A DNA stretch of 64,000 bases from Candidatus Saccharimonadota bacterium (GCA_017540545.1 JAFYAV010000002.1:62001-126000); one strand, 5' to 3'; positions 1 through 7,818 are shown, counted from the first letter of the stretch. The notes: generated by a model from the sequence alone, not told the origin. Numbers and translations are program-made.

Positions 1-1
1 A

Positions 2-232
2 ATATCTGACGATAGACTAGAAGAGTTATCGCGCATAATCAACGACAATAAAATCTACGAATGGGATGGCTTCAACGAAGATAATAACGGCATCTTGGAC
101 GGATATAGTTTCGGACTTAAAATCAAGTACGTTGATGGCCGCGAAATAGTCGCCGAGGGGTACGAGAAATATCCGCAAAACTACGAACAGGCGCATAGGA
201 ATCTTAGGGAATTCCTAGAGTCGTTCGAATAG
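2..232 (+). CDS. C-terminal end of an unknown protein (truncated by window start)
   Basis: An open frame runs from the first base of the window to a TAG at 230-232, giving the last 76 residues of a protein whose start lies upstream. The segment is acidic and hydrophilic, with a WDGF..DNNGILDGYSFGL stretch and a C-terminal REFLESFE tail. It shows no membrane segment and no motif I recognise. It converges with the next gene (stop codons only 2 nt apart). It is called coding because the frame is open throughout, its composition looks protein-like, and it ends cleanly before the neighbour. Function unknown. Confidence 0.6.
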   Translation: MSDDRLEELSRIINDNKIYEWDGFNEDNNGILDGYSFGLKIKYVDGREIVAEGYEKYPQNYEQAHRNLREFLESFE

Positions 233-234
233 CA

Positions 235-1191
235 CTACTTAGTATTGATTACTCTAGTTTTTGCGAAGTTTTTGCCAATTAATCCAATATTCGCATCTTC
301 CCATTTGCAAGAAGTCTCTTTGAGTTGTTTTGGTGAAAGAATAATCATTTTATAGGTATCTTTGTCTGGTTTTAAAGCGCCTACTCCTACCCAAAATTTT
401 GCAATCGAAGATTTTGTAGTGCCTAAAGAAATCGTCGTTCCAGATGGGAGCGGTTGGTTAAATACTAAGATTTTATCTGGGCGATTTTTATGGTAGCCGG
501 TACCACCTTTTATCGCCAAATAGGCATCATGAATTCTATAAATTTTCTCGCGCCACTTTGGATCGTTAGATTGTCCATCGGCTAGTCTGACGTTTAACTC
601 AACCATCCTAGCGCTATCATCGGAAAGCTTAGGCAGAGGGGTTGTTTCAAGTTGTTTTTCAAGTGCTTGGTCAAAATCTTCACGAGAAGCAAATTGCGAG
701 CCAACAGTAGTAATTGTCATCTTTAGGTTCTCAGGTTGATATGGCCTCAAAAAGTCCATAAGTTCTTGATAGGAATCAATATAAGCTTTCACCTCTTCTG
801 GTTTATAGTTATCAAGGACTTCTACGATATAATCATCGACAAAGAGATCAAACCAAACGCCAGGCTTATATATCTCGCAAATTGGTTTTACGTATTTTGA
901 ATAATACATTAAAGAGAATAATTCCGCCCAGTCTACCTCGGGAGCTTCTTCTAGGCGCCATAGCTTATAGGCACCGTGAAGAAAGGTCAGATTGATAGGT
1001 TGGCTCTTTTCGGCGCAATAATGGACAGACTCCTTGACGTGATTAATAAGATCTTCATTTGCTGAGTACTTACGAAACTTTTTCGATAACAAAAGACGGA
1101 CTATCTGAGCTTCCAAATCATCTTCTGGTTGAATATCGCTCGGAGTTTTGAGTTTTTCTAGTTCAATCTTGATATATTGTTCGGCAGTCAT
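235..1191 (-). CDS. Hypothetical protein, 318 aa
   Basis: A soluble-looking 318-residue protein with no signal peptide or transmembrane segment. The N-terminal two thirds are helical and acidic. The C-terminal third (about residues 225-318) is more beta-rich and contains HDAYLAIKGGTGYH and GTTISLGTTKSSIAKFWVG. I do not recognise the family. The ATG at 1191 is preceded not by a Shine-Dalgarno sequence but by a compact three-helix RNA leader (1201-1272), with a TATAAT -10 box just beyond it, so the transcript should begin almost exactly at the leader's first base. The gene stands alone, divergent from the S51 peptidase gene. No function is proposed. Confidence 0.7.
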   Translation of the reverse strand: MTAEQYIKIELEKLKTPSDIQPEDDLEAQIVRLLLSKKFRKYSANEDLINHVKESVHYCAEKSQPINLTFLHGAYKLWRLEEAPEVDWAELFSLMYYSKYVKPICEIYKPGVWFDLFVDDYIVEVLDNYKPEEVKAYIDSYQELMDFLRPYQPENLKMTITTVGSQFASREDFDQALEKQLETTPLPKLSDDSARMVELNVRLADGQSNDPKWREKIYRIHDAYLAIKGGTGYHKNRPDKILVFNQPLPSGTTISLGTTKSSIAKFWVGVGALKPDKDTYKMIILSPKQLKETSCKWEDANIGLIGKNFAKTRVINTK

Positions 1192-1200
1192 AATCTTTTG

Positions 1201-1282
1201 GAGATGCGAGATGGTTGCTATGCCATCGTTGTAGTCTTGCCGACTACCACCTGCTCTCGGTCATCGCATCTCTTATATTATA
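1201..1282 (-). promoter_or_regulatory. -10 box plus structured 5' leader RNA of the 318-aa gene
   Basis: Reading the minus strand, TATAAT lies at 1282-1277. The RNA from about 1272 can then fold into a closing stem of 9 perfect pairs (GAGATGCGA at 1272-1264 with TCGCATCTC at 1209-1201). This stem encloses a GTAGTC/GACTAC hairpin and a GATGG/CCATC hairpin. The ATG follows 9 nt after the closing stem, and no SD is visible. The size and closure suggest a cis-regulatory element. It matches no riboswitch class I know. Confidence 0.5.
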
Positions 1283-1422
1283 TCCTGGAATGGAAATATT
1301 TCGAGTACAGTGTTGGGGGTTTAACGGACATTTATAGGTTTGGTGGGGCAAAATTCGCCAGGTATTAACAGCAACAAAGAGGATTTATATCAAAAATGAT
1401 ATTATGTTATAAAAGGATAAAA

Positions 1423-2073
1423 ATGAGATTATATCTAGCTAGTCATAATCTGGGACCATATGCAAATGAGTTATTAAAGCTGGTAGGAGGAGGCAGAAGG
1501 GCACTCTATATTGAGAATGCACGAGATTACTATCCAGGCGAGAAGCGCGCGAATGACCTGCAAGAAAAACTAAACATGCTATCTGAACTCGGATTCGAAG
1601 TCGAGGAGCTGAATCTTCGTAATTATTTCGGCAAATCAGATAAGCTGAGAAAATTTATAAATTCATATAAACCCGACTTAATATATGCAAGTGGCGGAAA
1701 TGTATTCTTGCTCGCGACCGCCTATCACCTGAGTGGTTTCGATGAAATTTTGCGAGAAGATCTTGCTAAAGATAAATATGTGTACGGCGGGTTTAGTGCA
1801 GGGATCATGGCTATTTGTAAAACGATAAGATTCTATGGGCATGACTACCTTGTACCAGAACGCGTGCCAGAGATTTATGGAGTTGATGCGGTGTTGGATG
1901 GTGTTGGTCTCGTAGACTATCAATTAATTCCTCATGCAGATGTTCCAGAACATCTTGAAACAACGAAGGAATATATTAAACGTATCGAGTTGGCCGGCCT
2001 AAAAGCCTTACCGCTAAACCAAGAAGCGGTTATTGTCATAAATGGCAACAATCAACGAATACTTGGTCAATAA
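1423..2073 (+). CDS. Peptidase S51 (dipeptidase E-like) / class I amidotransferase-fold protein
   Basis: A 216-residue protein of the alpha/beta fold shared by peptidase E and class I glutamine amidotransferases. Visible are YASGGNVFLLATAY, which matches the S51 'GG.N.F.L' loop, and the nucleophile elbow GGFSAGIMA, whose Ser is the expected catalytic residue. PLNQEAVIVING follows near the C-terminus, where family members carry a conserved strand and turn. S51 enzymes cleave Asp-X dipeptides or cyanophycin-like products in the cytosol. The substrate here is unknown. The ATG at 1423 is preferred over the in-frame ATG at 1396, because AAAGGA and a TATAAA -10-like box lie directly before 1423, and 1396 would add nine residues not expected in the family. 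Confidence 0.8.
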   Translation: MRLYLASHNLGPYANELLKLVGGGRRALYIENARDYYPGEKRANDLQEKLNMLSELGFEVEELNLRNYFGKSDKLRKFINSYKPDLIYASGGNVFLLATAYHLSGFDEILREDLAKDKYVYGGFSAGIMAICKTIRFYGHDYLVPERVPEIYGVDAVLDGVGLVDYQLIPHADVPEHLETTKEYIKRIELAGLKALPLNQEAVIVINGNNQRILGQ

Positions 2074-2109
2074 CGGTTTATATAAAATCTAGACCAAATT
2101 GCTATAAGC

Positions 2110-2234
2110 GTACGAACAGAAGGTTGTTTCAGCGAAAAGTCCAGTTTAACGGGAAGAATACAAAAAATTACACATCAGTTTTCGGTTTTTCCGCAATTCT
2201 GAAATTCGTACTTTTACATCTGTTAAATTGGACT
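2110..2234 (+). other. Possible structured RNA region, non-coding
   Basis: The 235 bases between the S51 gene and the zinc-ribbon gene contain no convincing ORF. They hold a 13-nt inverted repeat with one G:U pair (2138-2150 with 2222-2234), a nested AGAAT/ATTCT stem (2155-2159 with 2196-2200), and an interleaved 7-nt pair (GTACGAA at 2110-2116 with TTCGTAC at 2205-2211) that would make a pseudoknot. A TATAAG -10-like box lies at about 2103-2108. This could be a small RNA, or chance. Confidence 0.25.
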
Positions 2235-2308
2235 ATAAATCAAATTTTAGTCTAAATTTTGAATACCACATCAAACTGCATGCTACAATCGAATCAAAGA
2301 GGAGAAAT

Positions 2309-2764
2309 ATGGCTAAACAAACTAGCTCGGCCAAGAAGCCGGAATTAATCACTGCCAAATGTAACGATTGCGGACAAATCGTAAAAAGCAATCAGAAATT
2401 CTGCCCAGGCTGCGGCGCAGAACTAGACTGGAGCTCGCTCGACGACGAACCAGAAGAAAAACCGGCAACCAAAACTACGAAAAAGAGCTCCGCAAAGGCT
2501 GAAAGTGCACCAGCCAAAACTGTCACGCACGAGGAAAAAATCGATACTTTAATTCAAGAGCAAAAAGCTAAACTCAACAAATGGCTAATTGCCGGCGGCG
2601 TCAGCTTCCTAATAATGTTTATTATCGTTGGTACTACTCCGGACGGCGAAGATCCAAATAGTATCGTGGGAATCTTCATGTTTGGCGTCGTACTCTCCAT
2701 CATGAACATCATTATCATGACTATCAACTTATCGAAACTCCGCAAATCCAAGAATAAAAAATAA
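2309..2764 (+). CDS. Zinc-ribbon membrane protein, 151 aa
   Basis: The N-terminal region has a C-x2-C...C-x2-C zinc ribbon (CNDCG at about residues 15-19, CPGCG at about 34-38). A charged Lys/Ala/Ser-rich linker follows, then two hydrophobic segments at about residues 94-112 and 118-138, and a short basic tail. The protein is therefore expected in the membrane with a cytosolic zinc ribbon. Zinc-ribbon/two-TM proteins of this layout are common in CPR bacteria and have no defined role. The start at 2309 has AGAGGAG 7 nt upstream. An in-frame start at 2228 would lack an SD and overlap the structured region. A tRNA-Ala gene lies 10 nt past the stop, on the opposite strand. Confidence 0.75.
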   Translation: MAKQTSSAKKPELITAKCNDCGQIVKSNQKFCPGCGAELDWSSLDDEPEEKPATKTTKKSSAKAESAPAKTVTHEEKIDTLIQEQKAKLNKWLIAGGVSFLIMFIIVGTTPDGEDPNSIVGIFMFGVVLSIMNIIIMTINLSKLRKSKNKK

Positions 2765-2774
2765 GCACAAAAAA

Positions 2775-2850
2775 TGGTGGAGCACAGGAGATTCGAACTC
2801 CTCACCTCTTCCATGCCATGGAAGCGCTCTACCAAATGAGCTAGTGCCCC
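2775..2850 (-). tRNA. tRNA-Ala (GGC)
   Basis: A 76-nt cloverleaf on the minus strand. The acceptor stem is GGGGCAC/GTGCTCC, the anticodon loop ATGGCAT places GGC at positions 34-36, the T-loop is GTTCGAATC, and the 3' CCA is encoded. Confidence 0.95.
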
Positions 2851-2925
2851 AATGCGGCTATTATATTACATTTCAGACATCATTTCAACAAACGCACAAT
2901 TATTTTATTATGTTATAATATGCCC

Positions 2926-2973
2926 ATGTATTACTTTTCAGCACTCATACCATATTGGCCTAGCGCCTGCTAA
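2926..2973 (+). CDS. Possible Trp-containing leader peptide upstream of trpS (15 aa)
   Basis: A leaderless-type start: TATAAT at 2914-2919 lies 6 nt before ATG 2926, the same spacing as many genes in this window. The 15-codon frame encodes MYYFSALIPYWPSAC, with a single Trp at codon 11, and stops at 2971-2973, 59 nt before trpS. One Trp codon is little for classical attenuation, and trpS has its own promoter at 2986-3014. The peptide may be regulatory, may be an independent small protein, or may not be expressed. Confidence 0.3.
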   Translation: MYYFSALIPYWPSAC

Positions 2974-2985
2974 TACTGCTTATAC

Positions 2986-3014
2986 TTGATTTTTAACGCA
3001 AAATATGATATAAT
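2986..3014 (+). promoter_or_regulatory. sigma70-type promoter of trpS
   Basis: TTGATT (2986-2991) and TATAAT (3009-3014) are separated by 17 bp. Transcription would begin about 12 nt before the trpS ATG, leaving a very short leader. Confidence 0.6.
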
Positions 3015-3032
3015 GGAAAGATAACTTAAGTC

Positions 3033-4058
3033 ATGCAGACAATTCTTACAGGGGTACGAGTTAACGAAGAACCAACGCTAGGAAATTTCCTTGGCGCTTA
3101 CACGCCCATGGTAAACTTATCCCACGAACACGCAAAAACTAGCAATATTAACTTCTTCGTTCCAGACCTGCACTCATTTACTACACCAATCGACCATAGC
3201 AAGCTCTACGATCAGACAATCAAAGGCATCAAATATTACCTAGCTGCCGGCCTTGATCAAAACAACCCAAATTTGCACGTCTATCGCCAATCACGCGTGC
3301 CCGCACACTCTGAGCTCGCCTGGATACTTGATTGCTTCACGCCGTTCGGTGAGGCATCTCGTATGACACAGTTCAAGGAAAAGGGTGCCGAGCATCCAGA
3401 CGCCGTCACAGTCGGCCTCTTCAACTACCCAATTCTCATGGCCGCAGATATTTTACTGTATGACGCCAAATATATTCCACTCGGCGAGGATCAATTCCAA
3501 CATCTCGAACTCGCACGCAACATCGCCACTCGGATGAACAATAAATTCGGCGAAGACTTATTTACGATTCCAGCCCCGGAAAAAGAACAAGTCAAATTCA
3601 TGCATCTAGAAAACGGTCTACGCATCCGTTCGCTCACCGAGCCAACCAAGAAAATGAGCAAGTCGGCCGAGAACGAACGCTCAAAGATTCTCCTTTGCGA
3701 CGATCCGAAGCTTGCAGCAAAGAAAATCATGTCTGCCACTACTGACTCCGAGGGCGTTATTCGCTTCGATATGGTCAATCAACCCGGCATTAGTAATCTG
3801 CTCGTCATCGAAAGCCTCCTATCTAACCGCGACCTTCAGGATGTCATCGCCGATTGGAGTGGCCAAACCAGCTATGGCGACCTAAAGCATAAGGTTGCCG
3901 ACAGCGTCATGCACTTCCTTTCAGACTTCCAAGAACGCGTCAATGCAATTTCCGATGCGGATGTTGAAGAGATTCTCCAAAAAGGCGAGCAATACGCCAA
4001 TGAAGTAGCCAATACTAAACTCCGCCAAGTGCAGAAAGCAGTCGGTCTCATTAAGTGA
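3033..4058 (+). CDS. trpS: Tryptophan--tRNA ligase
   Basis: Charges tRNA-Trp with tryptophan in the cytosol. At 341 residues it has the usual size for bacterial TrpRS. The class I signatures are visible: PTLGNFLGA (the HIGH-motif region, residues 13-21) and KKMSKSAEN (the KMSKS loop, about residues 206-214). The GEDQFQHLELAR segment that helps bind Trp and the adenylate lies between them. The CmpB-like gene follows after 1 nt, so the two are probably co-transcribed. A consensus-like promoter lies just upstream. Confidence 0.97.
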   Translation: MQTILTGVRVNEEPTLGNFLGAYTPMVNLSHEHAKTSNINFFVPDLHSFTTPIDHSKLYDQTIKGIKYYLAAGLDQNNPNLHVYRQSRVPAHSELAWILDCFTPFGEASRMTQFKEKGAEHPDAVTVGLFNYPILMAADILLYDAKYIPLGEDQFQHLELARNIATRMNNKFGEDLFTIPAPEKEQVKFMHLENGLRIRSLTEPTKKMSKSAENERSKILLCDDPKLAAKKIMSATTDSEGVIRFDMVNQPGISNLLVIESLLSNRDLQDVIADWSGQTSYGDLKHKVADSVMHFLSDFQERVNAISDADVEEILQKGEQYANEVANTKLRQVQKAVGLIK

Positions 4059-4059
4059 T

Positions 4060-4875
4060 ATGGATGGCGCAACTTTCCCCCAAGTATTCATCTGGTTCAT
4101 TTTCTATTCTTTTCTAGGCTGGGCTTGGGAATGCGCCATTGTATCTCGACGCCAAAAGCGCTTCGTTAATCGCGGCTTCTTTAACGGCCCATATTGTCCA
4201 ATCTGGGGAGTTGGCGCGATACTATGCCTCCTAACTGCCAAATACATGCCAAACTTAATCGTACGCGCCATCGTCGACGCCACTGGTGCCTGTATCCTCG
4301 AATATTTCACCAGCTGGTTGCTAGAAATAATCTTCCACGCCCGCTGGTGGGACTATACACCACGCCGCTTCAATCTTAACGGCCGTATCTGCCTCGAGGG
4401 CTTCCTAGTGTTTTGTATCGTCTCGTTTATAGTACCAGCCATCCACCCCAGCGTAGTCGCCACCACTGCGTTGCTACCCACGGTGGTAGTAAACTCAATC
4501 TTCTCGATTCTCCTCATCGCCTTCATTGCCGATGCCGTTATTACCTTCCGCTCGCTCACAAAAATCGATCGCGTACTCGGCGAATACCAGCGCGTCATAG
4601 ATCGCCGCAATTCCGACCTAATTGAATTCGTCCGCCTTAGCCGCCGCGCCTTCGAGCTTCGTATTAACGAGAAGCACCATACTGGCGACTCGCTCAACTT
4701 CCAACAACGCCGCATCATTAATGCCTTTCCGCAGCTCGACGCCAAAGACAATATGGAAGCATTAGACAATATCCGCAAAATTTACGCTAAGGACAAAACC
4801 AAAACTAGTCGCGCCGCCCGTAAAAAGGCGCGCAAGAAGGCTACTAAAGTCGCACGCAGCAAACGTCCAAGGTAG
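4060..4875 (+). CDS. Membrane protein of the CmpB/'ABC-transporter type IV' family
   Basis: 271 residues with about five membrane segments in the first 170, then a cytosolic helical domain and a very basic Lys/Arg-rich tail (last 25 residues). The N-terminus (FYSFLGWAWECAIVSRRQ, then RGFFNGPYCPIWGVGA) and the central segment YFTSWLLEIIFHARWWDYT match the conserved pattern of the PF06541 family, annotated as putative ABC transporter type IV. Its real function is unknown. It starts 1 nt after the trpS stop and has no SD of its own, so coupling to trpS is likely. Confidence 0.75.
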   Translation: MDGATFPQVFIWFIFYSFLGWAWECAIVSRRQKRFVNRGFFNGPYCPIWGVGAILCLLTAKYMPNLIVRAIVDATGACILEYFTSWLLEIIFHARWWDYTPRRFNLNGRICLEGFLVFCIVSFIVPAIHPSVVATTALLPTVVVNSIFSILLIAFIADAVITFRSLTKIDRVLGEYQRVIDRRNSDLIEFVRLSRRAFELRINEKHHTGDSLNFQQRRIINAFPQLDAKDNMEALDNIRKIYAKDKTKTSRAARKKARKKATKVARSKRPR

Positions 4876-4906
4876 TCGCCACCTCGCCAAAGATACCCAA
4901 ATCTGC

Positions 4907-4912
4907 TAAAAT
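4907..4912 (+). promoter_or_regulatory. -10 box (TAAAAT) giving a leaderless mRNA
   Basis: TAAAAT is preceded by TGC (extended -10 style) and lies 7 nt before the ATG at 4920, so transcription should start at or next to the start codon. Confidence 0.6.
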
Positions 4913-4919
4913 AACAGAT

Positions 4920-5810
4920 ATGAGCAAGAAGTTCAGCAAGCCAGAATTATCCCGCCAAATCAACGGCGATATTCCTTTTGCTGTCCAAGATGCCAACGAA
5001 GACAAAGTTCCACAACAAAGACTAGACATCCTTACGTTCGAACAATATCCTCGCTATAGTCGCGCCACCATTCAGAAATTCATTAAAGACGGTCGCGTTA
5101 GCGCAAACGGCGTAACACATCTTAAACCGAATACGCTCGTTGACGAAAATTCACTAATCGAATTAGCTTTACCGAAAACAGAACCAACCCAGAAACCTTC
5201 AATCATCTACGAGGACGCCAATGTAATAGTGTTCAATAAACCTAATGGCATGCTCAGTATTAAAAAAGGCGATTATTCTGCCGAACCTGCAATCGAGGAT
5301 TGGGGCGAAATCGTCCATCGGCTCGACCGCGACACGTCTGGCGTAATCATTGTTGCCAAAAACCCTGCAACCAAAGCCAAACTCCAGAAACAATTCCAAG
5401 ACCGCAAAACTCATAAAACTTACTACGCAATTACCGAAGGTATCCCTAAGCAGCCACATGCCATTATTAAGGTCCCTCTCGCGCGCAATCTAAAAAAGCC
5501 CACCACTTTCATGCCCAACCCAAACGGCAGGGAAGCGATTACTGAATATAAAGTCGTCACGACAAATAAGAACCGCGCCCTCGTCGAGCTCAAGCCACAA
5601 ACCGGGCGCACGCATCAGTTACGTATTCACTTAGCACATATTGGCACTCCAATTCTTGGTGACCCCGTTTATAACACAAAAGGCCAAAAAGCAGAGCGTA
5701 TGTATTTGCATGCGTATTCGCTCGAAATTACTATTCCCGGCAAAGAGCATGGCGAGCGCAAAACCTTCACGGCCGACTTACCAGAAGATTTCAAAAATGC
5801 GCTTGAATAA
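4920..5810 (+). CDS. RluA-family rRNA pseudouridine synthase
   Basis: Isomerises uridines in ribosomal RNA (family function). The 296 residues comprise an N-terminal S4 RNA-binding domain (about residues 30-90, with IQKFIKDGRVSANG) and a catalytic domain containing HRLDRDTSGV (about residues 134-143). Its second Asp is the catalytic residue, and the family motif II is complete. KPQTGRTHQLRIHL (about residues 222-235) is the conserved C-terminal motif. The exact target uridine (RluC/RluD type) cannot be told from sequence alone. The gene is leaderless, and its last 14 nt overlap holB. Confidence 0.92.
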   Translation: MSKKFSKPELSRQINGDIPFAVQDANEDKVPQQRLDILTFEQYPRYSRATIQKFIKDGRVSANGVTHLKPNTLVDENSLIELALPKTEPTQKPSIIYEDANVIVFNKPNGMLSIKKGDYSAEPAIEDWGEIVHRLDRDTSGVIIVAKNPATKAKLQKQFQDRKTHKTYYAITEGIPKQPHAIIKVPLARNLKKPTTFMPNPNGREAITEYKVVTTNKNRALVELKPQTGRTHQLRIHLAHIGTPILGDPVYNTKGQKAERMYLHAYSLEITIPGKEHGERKTFTADLPEDFKNALE

Positions 5811-6462
5811 CATCGCCGACACTGAAGTCGTCAGTCAAAGAACTGGCTTTAGCATATTCGAACTTCCCGAGGCCGACTTCTCCAAGATTCTTCCCCACGC
5901 CAACCACTTTCGCCCTAGCAAGAATAATACCTATATTAAAGAAGAAATCGACGCCATCGCCGAGCTCGTGCATAACAAGCAACAAAAATCGTTCACGATT
6001 GTACTAGAAGAAGGCGAAGAGATGAACGAGCACGCTGCCAATACTTTTCTCAAAACTCTCGAAGAACCCGGCGAAAATGTCCACTTCGTCTTTTTAGTTC
6101 ACAATATTAGCAAAGTCCTCCCAACCATCAAATCGCGCGCGCAATGCTATTATTTACCGCCCGAAATCAAAATTACCGAAGCGCCAAAAATCGATATGGA
6201 TCTATTGGGTACCGCCAAGAAGTATCTTACCTGTACACCGCAGGATTTACCAAAATTTTGTGACCAAATCGCCAAAGATAAAACCGACGCCCGCGGTAAA
6301 GCTATTGCCATCGTCGATGCCGCCATTCAGCTTGCCTATAAATCATATTTCGTTACCAAACAGCCAAAATACCTTGATCGTCTGGATAGCCTCCTACAGA
6401 CCTACGAGGCCATCCAAGCAGGCGGACATATCAAACTTCAGCTAATTAACGGCATGCTATAA
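5797..6462 (+). CDS. holB: DNA polymerase III delta' subunit, short form
   Basis: A clamp-loader subunit that pairs with DnaX to load the beta clamp. The core IVLEEGEEMNEHAANTFLKT, followed by LEEPGENVHFVFLVHN and LPTIKSRAQ, matches the delta'/gamma AAA+ segment around the sensor 1 and SRC (here SRA) region. At 221 residues it is much shorter than typical delta' (about 300-330). It lacks the N-terminal P-loop and Cys4 zinc module, so only the later part of the AAA+ fold and a small C-terminal domain remain. The ATG at 5797 overlaps the rluA-type gene by 14 nt. Longer in-frame starts would lie far inside that gene. Confidence 0.8.
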   Translation: MRLNNIADTEVVSQRTGFSIFELPEADFSKILPHANHFRPSKNNTYIKEEIDAIAELVHNKQQKSFTIVLEEGEEMNEHAANTFLKTLEEPGENVHFVFLVHNISKVLPTIKSRAQCYYLPPEIKITEAPKIDMDLLGTAKKYLTCTPQDLPKFCDQIAKDKTDARGKAIAIVDAAIQLAYKSYFVTKQPKYLDRLDSLLQTYEAIQAGGHIKLQLINGML

Positions 6463-6473
6463 TAAGGTCAAGC

Positions 6474-6878
6474 ATGAATAAGATTAAAAAATACCTAATC
6501 ACGGCAATCGCAATCGTCGTCAGCGCTCTCTCTATATATGCGCCGCTATCTTATGCGACGGACACCTCCAGCGAAGATGCCTGCAAAATTACCGGCTATA
6601 GCGACCCTACCATCTGCGGACATAAGGGGAAGAACAATGAACAAGAAATCCAGAACCGCGTCAGAAGCGTGCTAAATACTGTCTACCTCTGGATCGGTAT
6701 TATTGCCGCCATCGTCATTGTTATCGGAGGCATCTTCTATATGATATCCATCGGCGACGCTGCCAAAATTCAAAGAGCCAAAAGTGCCATTCTGTATGCC
6801 GTTATTGGCCTCATCGTAACGCTCGCCGCCTTCGCCATTACTAACCTCGTTATTAACGCACTCGAGGGCAAACACTGA
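6474..6878 (+). CDS. T4SS pilin-like (VirB2/TrbC-like) protein, stand-alone
   Basis: A 134-residue exported protein: signal peptide (residues 1-28, cleavage expected after SYA), then EDACKITGYSDPTICGHKG with two Cys, then two hydrophobic helices (about residues 65-88 and 100-128). These are separated by a positively charged loop, GDAAKIQRAK, that should face the cytosol. This is the layout of the 'T4SS pilin' family (VirB2/TrbC-like), abundant in Saccharibacteria. Two larger paralogues with the same module, fused to other domains, lie at 9150 and 11609. It may form or line a surface conduit or pilus. The call rests on the clear similarity among the three copies plus family knowledge. Its start is 11 nt after holB. 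Confidence 0.8.
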   Translation: MNKIKKYLITAIAIVVSALSIYAPLSYATDTSSEDACKITGYSDPTICGHKGKNNEQEIQNRVRSVLNTVYLWIGIIAAIVIVIGGIFYMISIGDAAKIQRAKSAILYAVIGLIVTLAAFAITNLVINALEGKH

Positions 6879-6896
6879 CGCCACTCGCAAATATGC

Positions 6897-6902
6897 TATA
6901 AT
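6897..6902 (+). promoter_or_regulatory. -10 box (TATAAT) giving a leaderless mRNA
   Basis: The context TGCTATAAT has an extended -10 TG. The box ends 6 nt before the ATG at 6909, implying a leaderless transcript for the TPR protein. Confidence 0.6.
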
Positions 6903-6908
6903 ACGTAT

Positions 6909-7691
6909 ATGCTTGCAGCAGTTCTCATCTTGGTTATTGTCTTCTTCACGGCTTTTTTCATTCCAAATTATGGCAACGATACTTCCGAAGAGCAAGAAAC
7001 AACTAGCAAGGCCCCTCAAATGAAGAGGCTCTGGAGTTTAGCCCAGACCGCCATGCGCGAACGCAAACCGCTTAAGGCCGAAAAGGCACTCCTCACCATC
7101 CTCAAATTTGACGAGAAAAACGCCGCCGCCTATAACCGTCTCGGCATTCTGTACGCTAAGGAAAAACACTACAAAGAAGCTATTGAATGCTTTGAAATTG
7201 CCCAATCACTAGACAATAACGCTTCTAGCCTCCACAATGTTGGGCTAATTTATCTTGAAACTAACAAATACGAAAAAGCAGCTATGGCTTTCCGTCAAGC
7301 TATCGAGCTCGAAGGCGATCAGCCTGGTCGCTATATTGCCTATGCTAAAGCGCTAGAAAAAATCGGCGAACGCCACAAAGCCGCTGAGGCACTCGAGACA
7401 GCCTACAGCCTCAACCCCACAACAGTTGTTTTGCGCCACCTTCTCGAGCTGTACGAAAACTTCGGCGACCTCGAAAATATCGAGCTTACACGCAAACGCA
7501 TAGATGAGCTTCAAATTGCACGCGAGAAAAACGTCACAAAAGAAGCCAAGCCAAAGCGCCACCTCATTCGTCGCGCGCCAAAAGCCGAGAAAGCCGCTAA
7601 ACCCACTAAAGTAGTAAAAATGAACAAAACTACCACACGCGCGACCGCCAAACCACCTAAAAAAGTTGCGAAAAAGCGCAAAATAATCTAG
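6909..7691 (+). CDS. Membrane-anchored TPR protein
   Basis: 260 residues: one N-terminal membrane helix (residues 1-18), a short linker, then about four tetratricopeptide repeats (about residues 38-190). AYNRLGILYAKEKHYKEAIE, ASSLHNVGLIYLETNKYEKA and GRYIAYAKALEKIGERHKAA show the W/L-G-Y-A-F-A TPR pattern. The last 50 residues are very basic (Lys/Ala/Pro). TPR domains are protein-binding scaffolds. The partner is unknown, but the gene directly follows a T4SS pilin, so a role in the same envelope apparatus is a reasonable guess. It has its own leaderless promoter. tRNA-Thr begins 15 nt after the stop. Confidence 0.8.
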   Translation: MLAAVLILVIVFFTAFFIPNYGNDTSEEQETTSKAPQMKRLWSLAQTAMRERKPLKAEKALLTILKFDEKNAAAYNRLGILYAKEKHYKEAIECFEIAQSLDNNASSLHNVGLIYLETNKYEKAAMAFRQAIELEGDQPGRYIAYAKALEKIGERHKAAEALETAYSLNPTTVVLRHLLELYENFGDLENIELTRKRIDELQIAREKNVTKEAKPKRHLIRRAPKAEKAAKPTKVVKMNKTTTRATAKPPKKVAKKRKII

Positions 7692-7705
7692 AATAAAAGC
7701 ACTGC

Positions 7706-7781
7706 GCCGCAATAGCTCAGTTGGTAGAGCAGCCGCCTTGTAAGCGGCAGGTCATCAGTTCAAGTCTGATTTGCGGCTCCA
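7706..7781 (+). tRNA. tRNA-Thr (TGT)
   Basis: A 76-nt cloverleaf. The acceptor is GCCGCAA/TTGCGGC, the anticodon stem-loop CCGCCTTGTAAGCGG places TGT at positions 34-36, the T-loop is GTTCAAGTC, and CCA is encoded. Confidence 0.95.
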
Positions 7782-7786
7782 TTCGA

Positions 7787-7818
7787 GAAAAATGCAGCAA
7801 AAAAGCTAGCATTTTTTT
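7787..7818 (+). terminator. Rho-independent terminator of tRNA-Thr
   Basis: The stem AAAAATGC-AGC / GCT-A-GCATTTTT closes an A6 loop and runs into a T7 tract. Confidence 0.7.

Noticed and set aside
1201-1272. tRNA-like cloverleaf of tRNA length
   Set aside because: No T-loop consensus (GTTCRA), no proper D-loop, and on the strand with the best anticodon arm U33 is missing. A leader RNA explains its position better.
1396-1422. Earlier ATG for the S51 peptidase gene
   Set aside because: It adds nine residues not expected in the family and places the -10-like TATAAA and AAAGGA inside the gene.
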